Assembly (NCBI RefSeq): GCF_002980555.1
Contig: NZ_PVBT01000001.1
Span: 806,001 to 870,000 of the forward strand
Source: Phyllobacterium myrsinacearum
Lineage (GTDB): Bacteria > Pseudomonadota > Alphaproteobacteria > Rhizobiales > Rhizobiaceae
DNA: 64,000 bases
Direction: 5' to 3'
Shown: one piece after another, positions 26,082 through 35,017 of the stretch
Numbering within the stretch: the first letter of the stretch is position 1
How the letters are laid out: every line of letters begins with the position of its first letter
Position numbers and translations under genes: made by a program
The notes under the pieces: model-generated
What the model was told of the DNA's origin: nothing
Database searches by the model: none
The model's input: only the letters and a program-made list of their open reading frames with translations

Positions 26082-27896
26082 ATGAGCAGACAGGCGAAAA
26101 CCGGCAACAAGCCGCAGGCATGGACAGAATCGGCACCCTTGCTCGTGGATGTTGCCATGGGCCGCAGCCATGCCGATCTTGTCGTGCGCAACGGCCGCCT
26201 TGTCAGCGTCTATTCCGGCGAGATTATTGCGGGCATCGATATCGCCGTTGTTGCCGGACGGTTTGCCTTTGTCGGCCACGGGGCCGAACACTGCATCGGT
26301 CCCAAAACCAAGGTGATCGATGCGGGCGGCCGCTACCTCGTGCCGGGCCTGTGCGATGCGCATATGCACGTGGAAAGCGGAATGGTCACCGTTACCGAAT
26401 TCACGCGCGCCGTCATCCCGCATGGCACGACCTCCATGTTCATCGATCCGCATGAAATCGCCAATGTGCTTGGCCTGGAGGGCGTCAGGCTGATGCATGA
26501 CGAGGCGCTGGCCATGCCGATCAACGTGCATGTGCAGATGCCAAGCTGCGTTCCCTCGGCGCCGGGTCTTGAAAATGCCGGTGCGGCCATCAGCCCGGCC
26601 GACGTGGCGGAGGCCATGACATGGCCGAACATTGTCGGGCTTGGCGAGGTGATGAATTTCCCCGGCGTTGCCAACAATGACGCAACCATGCGCGGCGGCA
26701 TCGATGCGACGGTCAAGGCCGGCAAGACCGTGGGCGGGCATTTTGCCTCGCCGGAACTTGGCCGTGCCTTCCATGGCTATGTGGCGGGCGGGCCGGAGGA
26801 CGATCACGAGGGCACGCGCATGGAAGATGCGATTGCCCGCGTACGCCAGGGCATGCGCGCCATGCTGCGGCTCGGCTCGGCCTGGTACGATGTCGCCAGT
26901 CAGATCAAGGCGGTGACGGAGCAGGGGATCGATCCGCGCAATTTCATCCTGTGCACCGATGACAGCCATTCCGGCACGCTGGTCAATGATGGCCACATGG
27001 ACCGGGTGGTTCGCCACGCGATCGCACAGGGATTGAAGCCGGTGACGGCAATCCAGATGGCAACGCTCAACACCGCCCAGCATTTCCGGATGGAGCGCGA
27101 GATCGGGTCGATCACCCCCGGCCGCCTTGCCGATTTCCTCATTGTTTCGGACCTCGCCAATCTGACAATCGACCGGGTGTATGGCCGCGGGGTGCTTCTG
27201 GCGGAAAAAGGCAAGCTTGCCGCCGACATTCCAGCCTATGACTATCCGGCCTTTGCCAAGAACACGATCAAGCTTGGCAAGAAACTCAATGCCAGGGATT
27301 TCGACATCAAGGCGCCCAAACCCGGCAAACAGGTGACGGCGCGGGTGATCGGCGTCATCGAGAACCAGGCGCCGACAAAGGCGCTGGAAGCCGAACTGCC
27401 GGTGTCCGACGGCATTGTGCAGATGGACCGGCGCAATGATGTGTGCCAGATCGCCCTGGTGGAGCGGCATCGCGGCACCGGTGCCGTGGTCAACGGCTTT
27501 GTTTCCGGCTTCGGCTACACGCTGGATTGTGCCATGGCATCGACGGTTGCCCATGACAGCCACCACATGATCGTTGTCGGCACCAACAAGGATGATATGG
27601 CAAAGGCCGCCAACCGTCTCGGCGAAGTCGGCGGCGGCGTGGTGCTGTTCTCCAAAGGGCGCGAGCTGGCGCTGGTGGAAATGCCGATTGCCGGACTGAT
27701 GTCGGACCAGCGGGCGGAAGTCGTTGCGGCCAAGGCGGACAAGCTGGTGAATGCCATGCGCGCCATGGGGTGCAGCCTCAACAACGCCTATATGCAGCAC
27801 TCGCTGCTGGCGCTGGTGGTCATTCCCGAATTGCGTATTTCCGATGTCGGCATTATCGATGTCAGAACATTCGAGAAGGTTGACCTGTTCCTATGA
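26082..27896 (+). CDS. ade: adenine deaminase
   Basis: A 604-residue Ade of the amidohydrolase superfamily that converts adenine to hypoxanthine and ammonia. The metal-binding motif GLCDAHMHVESGM, then FIDPHEIANVLG, GLGEVMNFPGVAN and the late catalytic Asp in CTDDSHSG are all present. C-terminal segments TVAHDSHHMIVVGTN are diagnostic of the Ade family. It overlaps ilvA by 4 bp, so the two are probably co-translated. A GAGGTGATGAG stretch before the ATG serves as ribosome binding site. Confidence 0.95.
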   Translation: MSRQAKTGNKPQAWTESAPLLVDVAMGRSHADLVVRNGRLVSVYSGEIIAGIDIAVVAGRFAFVGHGAEHCIGPKTKVIDAGGRYLVPGLCDAHMHVESGMVTVTEFTRAVIPHGTTSMFIDPHEIANVLGLEGVRLMHDEALAMPINVHVQMPSCVPSAPGLENAGAAISPADVAEAMTWPNIVGLGEVMNFPGVANNDATMRGGIDATVKAGKTVGGHFASPELGRAFHGYVAGGPEDDHEGTRMEDAIARVRQGMRAMLRLGSAWYDVASQIKAVTEQGIDPRNFILCTDDSHSGTLVNDGHMDRVVRHAIAQGLKPVTAIQMATLNTAQHFRMEREIGSITPGRLADFLIVSDLANLTIDRVYGRGVLLAEKGKLAADIPAYDYPAFAKNTIKLGKKLNARDFDIKAPKPGKQVTARVIGVIENQAPTKALEAELPVSDGIVQMDRRNDVCQIALVERHRGTGAVVNGFVSGFGYTLDCAMASTVAHDSHHMIVVGTNKDDMAKAANRLGEVGGGVVLFSKGRELALVEMPIAGLMSDQRAEVVAAKADKLVNAMRAMGCSLNNAYMQHSLLALVVIPELRISDVGIIDVRTFEKVDLFL

Positions 27897-29152
27897 CTGC
27901 ATTCATCAAGGCTGTGGACCGCGCGACGGAAAAAATGCGTGCGTTGTTCCCGGAAACGCCGCTGCAACTCAATCACTATCTTTCGCAGAAATATGGCGCG
28001 CAGATCTGGCTGAAACGCGAGGATCTTTCGCCGGTCCGCTCCTACAAGATTCGCGGCGCCTTCAATTTCATTGCCCACTACCTGAACGAGCATAAAGCCG
28101 AAGATGCGACCTTTGTGTGCGCATCGGCGGGCAATCATGCGCAGGGTTTTGCTTTCATCTGCCGCCATTTCGGCAAGCATGGCGTGGTCTTCATGCCGGT
28201 GACGACCCCGCAGCAGAAGATCGACAAGACCCGGACATTCGGCGGTGAATTCATCGAAATCCGCCTCGTCGGCGATATCTTTGATCAGTGTTACGCGGCG
28301 GCGCAGGATTTTGCCGCCGACAGGAATGCGGTCATGGTACCGCCCTTCGATCATGCTGATATCATTACCGGGCAGGCGACTGTCGCGCATGAGATCGCCG
28401 CACAGCTTCCAGACAAGCGCAAGCCCGATCTGATCATTCTGCCGGTCGGCGGCGGCGGACTTTCTGCTGGCGTGACACGCTATCTCACCGATCTTGGCTG
28501 GGAAACCCGGTTCCGCTTTGTCGAACCTGCGGGCGCCCCCAGCCTCAAACGCAGTCTGGAGGCGGGAAAACGCGTCAAGCTCGACACGGTCGACAACTTT
28601 GTCGACGGGGCTGCCGTTGCCGAGATTGGCCGGGAAAACTTCAAGCTTCTCAAGGAGTTTACCGCGGATTCTGTGATGTTGATTCCGGAAAACCGCTTGA
28701 GTTCGACCATCATTGAAATGCTGAACATCGAAGGCATCGTTGTCGAGCCCGCTGGCGCGCTTGCCATCGATGCGCTCAAGGATTTCCGGAAGAGCGATCT
28801 GAAGGGCAAGCGCATCATCCTGGTCATTTCAGGCAGCAATTTCGATTTCGAGCGTCTGCCGGAACTGAAAGAACGTTCCCTGCGCTATGAGGGATTGAAG
28901 AAGTATTTCATCTTCCGGTTCCCGCAGCGTCCCGGCGCCTTGCGGTCATTCCTTGATCTGCTCGGTCCGGAGGATGATGTGGCGCGCTTTGAGTATCTGA
29001 AGAAATCCGCCCGCAATTTCGGTTCGGTGCTCATCGGCATCGAAACCAAGAACAAGGCGAACTTCGATACTCTGTTCCAGCGCTTTGATGAAGCGGGCTG
29101 GGCCTATCAGGATATTACCGAGAACGAAACCATTGCCGGGTTGATCATCTAG
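27893..29152 (+). CDS. ilvA: threonine ammonia-lyase (threonine dehydratase)
   Basis: A 419-residue PLP enzyme, shorter than E. coli IlvA (514). The PLP Lys is in SPVRSYKIRGAFNF; the phosphate-binding glycine loop is LPVGGGGLSAG. The C-terminal region from about residue 330 (KYFIFRFPQRPGALRSFLDL) is a single ACT-like regulatory domain, which probably gives isoleucine control. It makes 2-oxobutanoate for isoleucine synthesis. The start overlaps the ade stop (ATGA). Two DUF1697 genes follow on the same strand after a 108-bp gap. Confidence 0.94.
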   Translation: MTAFIKAVDRATEKMRALFPETPLQLNHYLSQKYGAQIWLKREDLSPVRSYKIRGAFNFIAHYLNEHKAEDATFVCASAGNHAQGFAFICRHFGKHGVVFMPVTTPQQKIDKTRTFGGEFIEIRLVGDIFDQCYAAAQDFAADRNAVMVPPFDHADIITGQATVAHEIAAQLPDKRKPDLIILPVGGGGLSAGVTRYLTDLGWETRFRFVEPAGAPSLKRSLEAGKRVKLDTVDNFVDGAAVAEIGRENFKLLKEFTADSVMLIPENRLSSTIIEMLNIEGIVVEPAGALAIDALKDFRKSDLKGKRIILVISGSNFDFERLPELKERSLRYEGLKKYFIFRFPQRPGALRSFLDLLGPEDDVARFEYLKKSARNFGSVLIGIETKNKANFDTLFQRFDEAGWAYQDITENETIAGLII

Positions 29153-29260
29153 AATATTTCCGGCCATTGCAGTTCCTTCCATCCGATGCAAAGATTGGCG
29201 CCGGGGTCGTGGATTGGCATGGCGTGAGGGAAAAATCCCGGTGTCAGGCTAAGGGGTGGC

Positions 29261-29809
29261 ATGGGGCGCAGAACAACCTACATCATTCTGTTTCGCGGCG
29301 TCGGCGGTGCGACATCGCTGCCGGTGCAGCCGTTGAAGGCCGCGCTTCTTGCCGACGGTTTCGAGAAGGTTGTCACTTACATCAACACCGGCAACGTCGT
29401 TCTGGTTTCGGACAGGACGCCGAAACAAATCGTGGCAAGAGTCGCTGCTATCGCGCTGGAAAAATTTGCTTTTTCAAAGTCCATCATGATCGTCAGCAAA
29501 GCTGCCTGGAAAAAGCTCATTGCAGGCAATCCGTTTCCTGAAGGTGAAGGCGACACGCTGCACGCCTATGTTCTGGAGAAGAAGCCTGTTCCGGAGGCGG
29601 TGGAAGCCCTGGCGCGGAAAAATGCCGGACCGGAGCAGTTCGCCATCGACGGTACGGTGCTCTATTATTACCCGCCGCAGGGTGCTGCGGAATCCAAACT
29701 TTACAGCAAGATCGAGACAACGCTCAAAGTCGCCGCGACAGCACGCAACTGGAACACGGTGCTGAAACTCGCGCAACTGGCGGAACAAATCGACAGGGGA
29801 GCAGAATGA
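29261..29809 (+). CDS. DUF1697 protein, first of a tandem pair
   Basis: A 182-residue protein of the DUF1697 family: start TTYIILFRGVGGATSLPVQP, core VTYINTGNVVLVSD, end TARNWNTVLKLAQLAEQ. It overlaps the next DUF1697 gene by ATGA (29806-29809). Compared with its neighbour the usual RGINVGG motif is altered to RGVGGAT, so this copy has diverged more. Function of the family is unknown. Confidence 0.85.
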   Translation: MGRRTTYIILFRGVGGATSLPVQPLKAALLADGFEKVVTYINTGNVVLVSDRTPKQIVARVAAIALEKFAFSKSIMIVSKAAWKKLIAGNPFPEGEGDTLHAYVLEKKPVPEAVEALARKNAGPEQFAIDGTVLYYYPPQGAAESKLYSKIETTLKVAATARNWNTVLKLAQLAEQIDRGAE

Positions 29810-30342
29810 CGAAATATGTGGTGCTGTTCAGGGGAATCAATGTCGGTGGCAACAAGATCGTCAAAATGGAGACCTTGCGCACCGTCCTGGCGGTGGCAGG
29901 ATTTGGCGATGTCAAAACCTATGTGCAGAGCGGGAATGTCATTTTGTCGTCGGAGCAGACCGCGCGCCGCGTTGCCGAAATCATCGGGGAAATCTTTCCG
30001 CGGACCTTTGGCTTTCCATCGCGTGTGACAATCCGCACCGGGGATGAATGGAACGCCATGGTCAGCAAGAACGCTTATCCCGAAGCGCTCGACAATCCGA
30101 AAAACCTGCATGCGGTGATCATGGACGATGATCCGACGGATGCGGCGCTGGTGGAGCTTGCCAGCCGCGCCAGCGAAACCGAGGAATTTACGGTTCGCAA
30201 CAGGGTGCTCTATCTCTACACGCCCGATGGTTTCGGCAGGTCGAAAATGGCAGAAGCGCTCGACAAGGTGCTGAAAGTGCCGCTCACGGCGCGCAACTGG
30301 CGCACTGTTCTAACGCTCCAGGGCATGCTCGCGGCCATTTAA
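29806..30342 (+). CDS. DUF1697 protein, second of a tandem pair
   Basis: A 178-residue DUF1697 protein with the canonical motifs YVVLFRGINVGGNKIVKMET, VKTYVQSGNVILSS and LTARNWRTVLTL. It is clearly homologous to the preceding gene, so the pair arose by tandem duplication and is translationally coupled. Its last 33 bases overlap the convergent MocR gene. Function is unknown. Confidence 0.88.
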   Translation: MTKYVVLFRGINVGGNKIVKMETLRTVLAVAGFGDVKTYVQSGNVILSSEQTARRVAEIIGEIFPRTFGFPSRVTIRTGDEWNAMVSKNAYPEALDNPKNLHAVIMDDDPTDAALVELASRASETEEFTVRNRVLYLYTPDGFGRSKMAEALDKVLKVPLTARNWRTVLTLQGMLAAI

Positions 30343-31734
30343 CGTTGTCTCCAGCACGTGCAGGATGCGCGGATCTGCGCATTGAGCCACGTTGAAGCGC
30401 ATATAATTGTCGGCTGAATGAGTCTGGCTGAACACATTGCCGGGCGCAAAAACGATGTTCTCCCGCAAGCCTGCCTGGGCAACCTTTCCCGCGTCGATGC
30501 CCTCCGGCAGTTTGCACCAGAGAAACATGCCGCCGCGCGGTTCAATCCATGGCATGATGCCAAGCGCTTTGAGTTTCACGCTGGTTTCACCCATGCAATG
30601 GGCGAGGCGGGCCCGCAGATGGTCCATATGCTTGCGGTAAGTGCCGTCCTTCAGCATCAGCAGAACGAGTTCCGACGACAGGCGGCCGCCGCCGAACGAG
30701 GTGGCGATGCGCAGGTCGACCAGTCCGTCGATCCAGTCGCGGCGGGCGGCGATAAAGCCGCAGCGCACGGAGGCCGACAATGATTTGGAAAAACTGCCCA
30801 TGTGAATGACGCGCTCCAGCCCATCAAAGGCGGCAAGGCGCGGCGCTGGTTCATGTTCGAAATCGGCAAAAATGTCATCCTCGACGATGGTGAGGTCGTG
30901 CTGTTCCGCCAGCTTGAGCAGGCGGTGGGCAATGACAGGCGACAGCACCGCGCCGGTCGGGTTGTGCAGGGCGGAATTGGTGATGTAGAGGCGCGGGCGA
31001 TGTTCCGCCAGGGCCTCGGCAAAGCGCTCGAGGTCAGGTCCATGCGGCGTATAGGGAACGCTGACGATCTTGACCCGGTGCGCCCGCAGCAGGGCGTGGA
31101 AATTGAAATAGCAGGGGTCGTCAACAATGACCGCGTCGCCCGGTCCGACGAGGGAGCGGCACAGGAGATCGATGGCCTGCGTGCCGGATTCGGTGATCAT
31201 GATCTGGTCCGGGGCGGCCTCGATCCCGTGCTCGGCCATGCGCCGCGCCAGAAGCTGGCGCAGCGGTTTCAGTCCCAGCGGTGTCGCATAGTCGGTCAGC
31301 AGGGCGTCGTCGGCGCGCGCCAGTGTCCGCAGCGCGCGGCGTACGCCAACCTCCGGCATCCACGACGCCGGCAGCCAGCCGCATCCGGGTTTTGGCATGC
31401 CGTCATCGGCATCCAGTGACAGGCGCGAAACCCACAAGGGGTCGATGGCGTGATCAAGCCGCGGGCCGATCTCCGCCAGGGACAGCGGCGGCATGTGTCC
31501 GGCAACATAGAAGCCGGAACCGCGGCGCGACTGGATCGTGCCGTCAGCCGCAAGCCGGTCATAGGCTTCGACAATGGTGGATTTCGATACCTGCATGGTT
31601 GCGGCAAAGCTGCGGATCGAGGGCAGGCGCGCGCCAGGGCCGAGCGTGCGCGCGGCAATCCGCTGGCGGATCGCCTGCATCACGCGTTCGACAAGCGTCG
31701 CGTCCCGTCCGGCAATTTCGGTTTTCTCATCCAT
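30310..31734 (-). CDS. MocR/PdxR-type GntR-aminotransferase fusion regulator
   Basis: A 474-residue fusion. Residues 12-80 are a GntR winged helix (LPSIRSFAATMQVSKSTIVE); the rest is a fold-type I aminotransferase domain with PLP Lys in MGSFSKSLSASVRCGFIAA and DDPCYFNFHALLRAHR upstream. Such regulators sense PLP or amino-acid adducts. It is divergent from an EamA transporter starting 130 bp away, a frequent MocR target arrangement. Its 3' end overlaps a DUF1697 gene on the other strand. Confidence 0.9.
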   Translation of the reverse strand: MDEKTEIAGRDATLVERVMQAIRQRIAARTLGPGARLPSIRSFAATMQVSKSTIVEAYDRLAADGTIQSRRGSGFYVAGHMPPLSLAEIGPRLDHAIDPLWVSRLSLDADDGMPKPGCGWLPASWMPEVGVRRALRTLARADDALLTDYATPLGLKPLRQLLARRMAEHGIEAAPDQIMITESGTQAIDLLCRSLVGPGDAVIVDDPCYFNFHALLRAHRVKIVSVPYTPHGPDLERFAEALAEHRPRLYITNSALHNPTGAVLSPVIAHRLLKLAEQHDLTIVEDDIFADFEHEPAPRLAAFDGLERVIHMGSFSKSLSASVRCGFIAARRDWIDGLVDLRIATSFGGGRLSSELVLLMLKDGTYRKHMDHLRARLAHCMGETSVKLKALGIMPWIEPRGGMFLWCKLPEGIDAGKVAQAGLRENIVFAPGNVFSQTHSADNYMRFNVAQCADPRILHVLETTLNGREHALER

Positions 31735-31756
31735 CTGTACCGCTCAATACACCATG

Positions 31757-31781
31757 ACAGTTTGTCACTATTGTACTGTAC
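31757..31781. promoter_or_regulatory. candidate MocR operator in divergent region
   Basis: ACAGT (31757-31761) and ACTGT (31775-31779) form an inverted pair 13 bases apart, and GTACTGTAC (31773-31781) is itself palindromic. It lies between the MocR gene and the EamA gene. GntR-type domains of MocR proteins bind short repeats near their own promoter; this assignment is inferred from position and symmetry. Confidence 0.35.
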
Positions 31782-31863
31782 CGTCTCTGGAAAATCCATG
31801 GCTGTGAGGTATCGGCTGGTGATTGTTCGGACAAGGGTGTTGCGGGCAAAACGAGGTGTACTG

Positions 31864-32727
31864 ATGGACAAGATGACGAGCGGCTGGATCAACGGATTCG
31901 TCGGAATGGTGATTTTCAGCGGCTCGCTGCCGGCCACCCGCGTGGCTGTCGCCGATTTTGATCCGGTGTTCCTGACGGTCGCCCGTGCCACGATTGCGGC
32001 CCTGCTGGGATTGGCCATGCTGCTGGCATTTCGCGAAAAGCGCCCGGCCAAGGCGGACCTCATGTCGTTGCTGGTGGTGGCGCTCGGTGTCGTCGTCGGC
32101 TTTCCCCTGTTGACGGCATTGGCGCTGCGCCATGTCACATCGGCCCATTCCATCGTGTTCATCGGCCTTCTGCCGTTATCGACTGCGATCTTCGGCGTGC
32201 TGCGCGGCGGCGAACGTCCGCGCCCGGTCTTCTGGGTTTTTTCCTGTCTCGGCAGTCTGTGTGTTGTCGGTTTTGCGGTTTATCAGGGGGGTACTGCCTC
32301 GCTGACCGGCGATCTCCTGATGTTTGCGGCCATCATTGTCTGCGGCCTTGGCTATGCGGAGGGCGCACGGCTGTCGCGCAGGCTCGGCGGCTGGCAGGTC
32401 ATCTCCTGGGCTCTTGTCGTGTCATTGCCCCTGATGCTGCCGCTGACACTCTACATCATGCCGCATGATTGGAGCGTGATCGGGCAGGGCGCCTGGCTTG
32501 GTCTTGCCTATGTCTCGCTGTTTTCCATGCTGATCGGCTTCATCTTCTGGTATCGCGGTCTGGCGCAGGGCGGCATCGCCGCCGTAGGGCAGCTGCAGCT
32601 GCTGCAGCCCTTCTTCGGGCTGGTTCTGGCAGCCACATTGCTGCACGAGACCGTGGGCTGGTCGATGATCCTGGTGACGATGGCCGTCATTCTGTGTGTC
32701 GCAGGCGCAAAACATTTCGCCCGGTAA
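31864..32727 (+). CDS. EamA-family (DMT) transporter
   Basis: A 287-residue, ten-segment DMT transporter; the first repeat starts NGFVGMVIFSGSLPATRVAV and the second near LTGDLLMFAAIIVCGLGYAE. GAGGTG five to six bases upstream supports ATG 31864. The divergent MocR regulator suggests export or uptake of an amino-acid or vitamin B6-linked compound. It is not closely similar to the other EamA protein at 4177-5109. Confidence 0.85.
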   Translation: MDKMTSGWINGFVGMVIFSGSLPATRVAVADFDPVFLTVARATIAALLGLAMLLAFREKRPAKADLMSLLVVALGVVVGFPLLTALALRHVTSAHSIVFIGLLPLSTAIFGVLRGGERPRPVFWVFSCLGSLCVVGFAVYQGGTASLTGDLLMFAAIIVCGLGYAEGARLSRRLGGWQVISWALVVSLPLMLPLTLYIMPHDWSVIGQGAWLGLAYVSLFSMLIGFIFWYRGLAQGGIAAVGQLQLLQPFFGLVLAATLLHETVGWSMILVTMAVILCVAGAKHFAR

Positions 32728-32796
32728 CTCCTCGGGTGAAACGCCAAAAGATGCCAGTTTTCTTGCAAAGTGTATCGTTATAGTTTACAAGAAAGC

Positions 32797-33075
32797 ATGA
32801 TCCTGCGCTTTCGACACAAGGGGTTGGAAATTTTCTACCGCACAGGATCGACACGAGGCATACAACCGGCCCATGCGCCAAAGTTGTTGCGTGTTTTATA
32901 CGCTCTTGAGAATGCTGTTCGTCCGGAAGAATTGAACTTGCCGGCTTACCGGCTTCACCCATTGGAGGGCGCATTGAAAGGTCACTGGTCGATTTGGATC
33001 AATGGCAATTGGCGCGTGACGTTCCGTTTTGATGGAAACGACGTGGAACTCGTGGATTATCTGGACTATCACTGA
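32797..33075 (+). CDS. higB: HigB/RelE-type mRNA interferase toxin
   Basis: A 92-residue RelE-superfamily toxin. The C-terminal signature [19 protein letters not shown] and [11 protein letters not shown] is characteristic of HigB (Pfam HigB_toxin-like/plasmid maintenance killer). It cleaves mRNA on the ribosome when free of antitoxin. It is followed after 13 bases by a HigA gene; toxin-first order is typical of higBA. ATG 32797 gives the expected [11 protein letters not shown] start; an earlier in-frame ATG is unlikely. Confidence 0.9.
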   Translation: MILRFRHKGLEIFYRTGSTRGIQPAHAPKLLRVLYALENAVRPEELNLPAYRLHPLEGALKGHWSIWINGNWRVTFRFDGNDVELVDYLDYH

Positions 33076-33088
33076 GAGGATGCTGCAA

Positions 33089-33379
33089 ATGATGAAGACA
33101 CCACCTCATCCCGGTGAATTGCTCCGTGAAGATGTCTTTGAACCACTCCGTATCAATGTGACCGAAGCGGCAAACCGGCTGGCCATTTCACGGGTCACGC
33201 TTTCCCGAATCTTGAATGGAAAGGCTGGAATAAGTCCTGACTTGGCTATTCGACTGGAACGGGCAGGCGTCAGCACGGCGCGCTTTTGGCTGACGCTGCA
33301 GACCAGCTATGAACTCGCCAAGGCTCTGCAGCACGAGCAGCCTCCCGTCAAAGCCATTCAGGTACCAGACGCGGCCTGA
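33089..33379 (+). CDS. higA: HigA-family antitoxin
   Basis: A 96-residue XRE-type helix-turn-helix protein. The family start [16 protein letters not shown] is followed by the recognition region [20 protein letters not shown] and [15 protein letters not shown]. HigA neutralises HigB and represses the operon. GAGG about nine bases upstream favours ATG 33089; neighbouring ATGs at 33080 and 33092 are alternatives. Confidence 0.92.
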   Translation: MMKTPPHPGELLREDVFEPLRINVTEAANRLAISRVTLSRILNGKAGISPDLAIRLERAGVSTARFWLTLQTSYELAKALQHEQPPVKAIQVPDAA

Positions 33380-33516
33380 CGGAATTCCGCTCCATCCAAG
33401 GTCCCACACCAGCCAGTCCTGGTCATTTTTTCTGCTTTTCCGCCGTTTTCGAGCAATTCATTCTTTGCCAGCGCGGATGCGAGGCGGTATGCGCTTGGGC
33501 GCAACGTCGAGAACGC

Positions 33517-34716
33517 ATGATGAAAGCAATCCTGTCCAATCTGCAGCGGTTCCTGCCCGCGCTGGCACCGGTCAGCACCATGGAGCGCCTGCGCGCCTGT
33601 TTCGGGGCTTTGCTGGGCGTTTTTGTCACCGGCGTCGTCAGCGAGCAGGCGCTGGGCGCGACAACCGCAGTGCCGCTGCTGATCGCACCGATGGGCGCTT
33701 CGGCCGTTCTGCTGTTTGCCGTTCCCTCCAGTCCGCTGGCACAACCCTGGTCAATCATGGTTGGCAATACCATCGCGGCGCTGATCGGCGTCACCTGCGC
33801 ACTGTGGATTCCCGATCTCGTTATCGCCTCGGCGGTTGGGGTGTCCCTGGCAATTCTGGCCATGATCGCCACCCGTTCCCTGCATCCGCCCAGCGGGGCT
33901 GTTGCCCTGACGGCCGTCCTCGGCGGTCCTGTCGTGCACAATCTCGGTTATGGCTTTGTGCTGTGGCCCGTCGGGCTCAACTCCCTTCTGCTGCTGATTG
34001 CGGCCTTGGCCTACAACAATCTCACCGGCCGCCGCTATCCGCACATCACGCCCGTTCCGGCCGCCAATGTGCACAAGACAGCCGATCCGCTGCCGACCCG
34101 GCGCATCGGGTTTACCCCAGCGGACCTCGATACGGTGCTGCGCCAATATGACGAAGTGCTCAATGTCAGCCCTGACGATCTCGATGCCATCCTGCACAAG
34201 ACCGAGATGCAGGCCTACCGCAGGCGTTTCGGCGAGGTGCGCTGCGCGCAGATCATGTCCACCGACCTTGCCACGGTGAAAGCCGACACGCCGCTGCATC
34301 TCGCCTGGGCGCTGCTGGTCAAGCATCGCATCAAGGCATTGCCTGTCGTGAATGCCCACCGCAACATCATCGGCATCGTCACCCAGACCGATTTCATGGA
34401 AAATGCCAACTGGGATCGAGACGGTGATCTGCATATCGGTCTGGCACGCCGCCTGCGCCGCGTCGTCAAGCTCGATCGTCTGAAGCATCGCACCGTTGCC
34501 GATATCATGACCAGCGAAGTGCAGTTCGTTCGTCCGCAAACGCTGGTGACGGACCTCGTGCCGGCCATGGCGGACAGGGGGCTGCATCATTTGCCCGTTG
34601 CCGACGACGATGACAGGCTTGTCGGTATGGTCACCCAATCCGATCTCATTGCGGCGCTTTATAGCGGCAATCTGACCGCCGGGCGGCTGGATGAGCCGCT
34701 GACTTTGGCCGGATGA
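33517..34716 (+). CDS. HPP-family membrane protein with CBS pair
   Basis: A 399-residue protein. Residues 20-170 form an HPP domain with four membrane segments and the eponymous motif in RSLHPPSGAVALTAVLGG. The C-terminal half has two CBS domains (CAQIMSTDLATVKADTPLHL, and TVADIMTSEVQFVRPQTLV), which often bind adenine nucleotides. HPP proteins have been linked to nitrite transport in chloroplasts; the bacterial substrate is unclear. ATG 33517 and 33520 are both possible starts. Confidence 0.85.
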   Translation: MMKAILSNLQRFLPALAPVSTMERLRACFGALLGVFVTGVVSEQALGATTAVPLLIAPMGASAVLLFAVPSSPLAQPWSIMVGNTIAALIGVTCALWIPDLVIASAVGVSLAILAMIATRSLHPPSGAVALTAVLGGPVVHNLGYGFVLWPVGLNSLLLLIAALAYNNLTGRRYPHITPVPAANVHKTADPLPTRRIGFTPADLDTVLRQYDEVLNVSPDDLDAILHKTEMQAYRRRFGEVRCAQIMSTDLATVKADTPLHLAWALLVKHRIKALPVVNAHRNIIGIVTQTDFMENANWDRDGDLHIGLARRLRRVVKLDRLKHRTVADIMTSEVQFVRPQTLVTDLVPAMADRGLHHLPVADDDDRLVGMVTQSDLIAALYSGNLTAGRLDEPLTLAG

Positions 34717-35017
34717 ATCGTTTCACCGAAAGCGCTATTTTGCGGCGCACAATAAAATCGTTTGCTTTTTTGCCCAAGAGAGCCCATATGCCACTCAGGC
34801 GCTTGGACCGGACACTCCGGTCTTCCGATTGCGGACTTCGTGGCGTCTAAGACCTGCTGACACACCGTCACAGGCACGGCTGCGCAAGTCGCATAGAATC
34901 CTCAGGGTTCTCCGCGTCTCGTCGTTCATCCCGAATATGTTGCATGCAGGTTGCGCCCTGTGATGTGTTTATGGCCCGCGATCTCCCATCGCGTCTGGCC
35001 AATGAAAGAAGATTGAA
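34717..35017 (+). promoter_or_regulatory. long leader of the RNA helicase gene
   Basis: 301 noncoding bases. Immediately before the helicase ribosome binding site lies GGCC-CGCGAT-CTCCC-ATCGCG-TCT-GGCC (34973-35000), a hairpin with a 3-base bulge. Cold-shock-type helicase genes often have structured leaders, so this could affect translation. No reading frame is convincing. Confidence 0.4.

Noticed and set aside
26004-27800. Long open frame (598 codons) opposite ade
   Set aside because: Antisense shadow of adenine deaminase, with His-rich non-protein-like composition.
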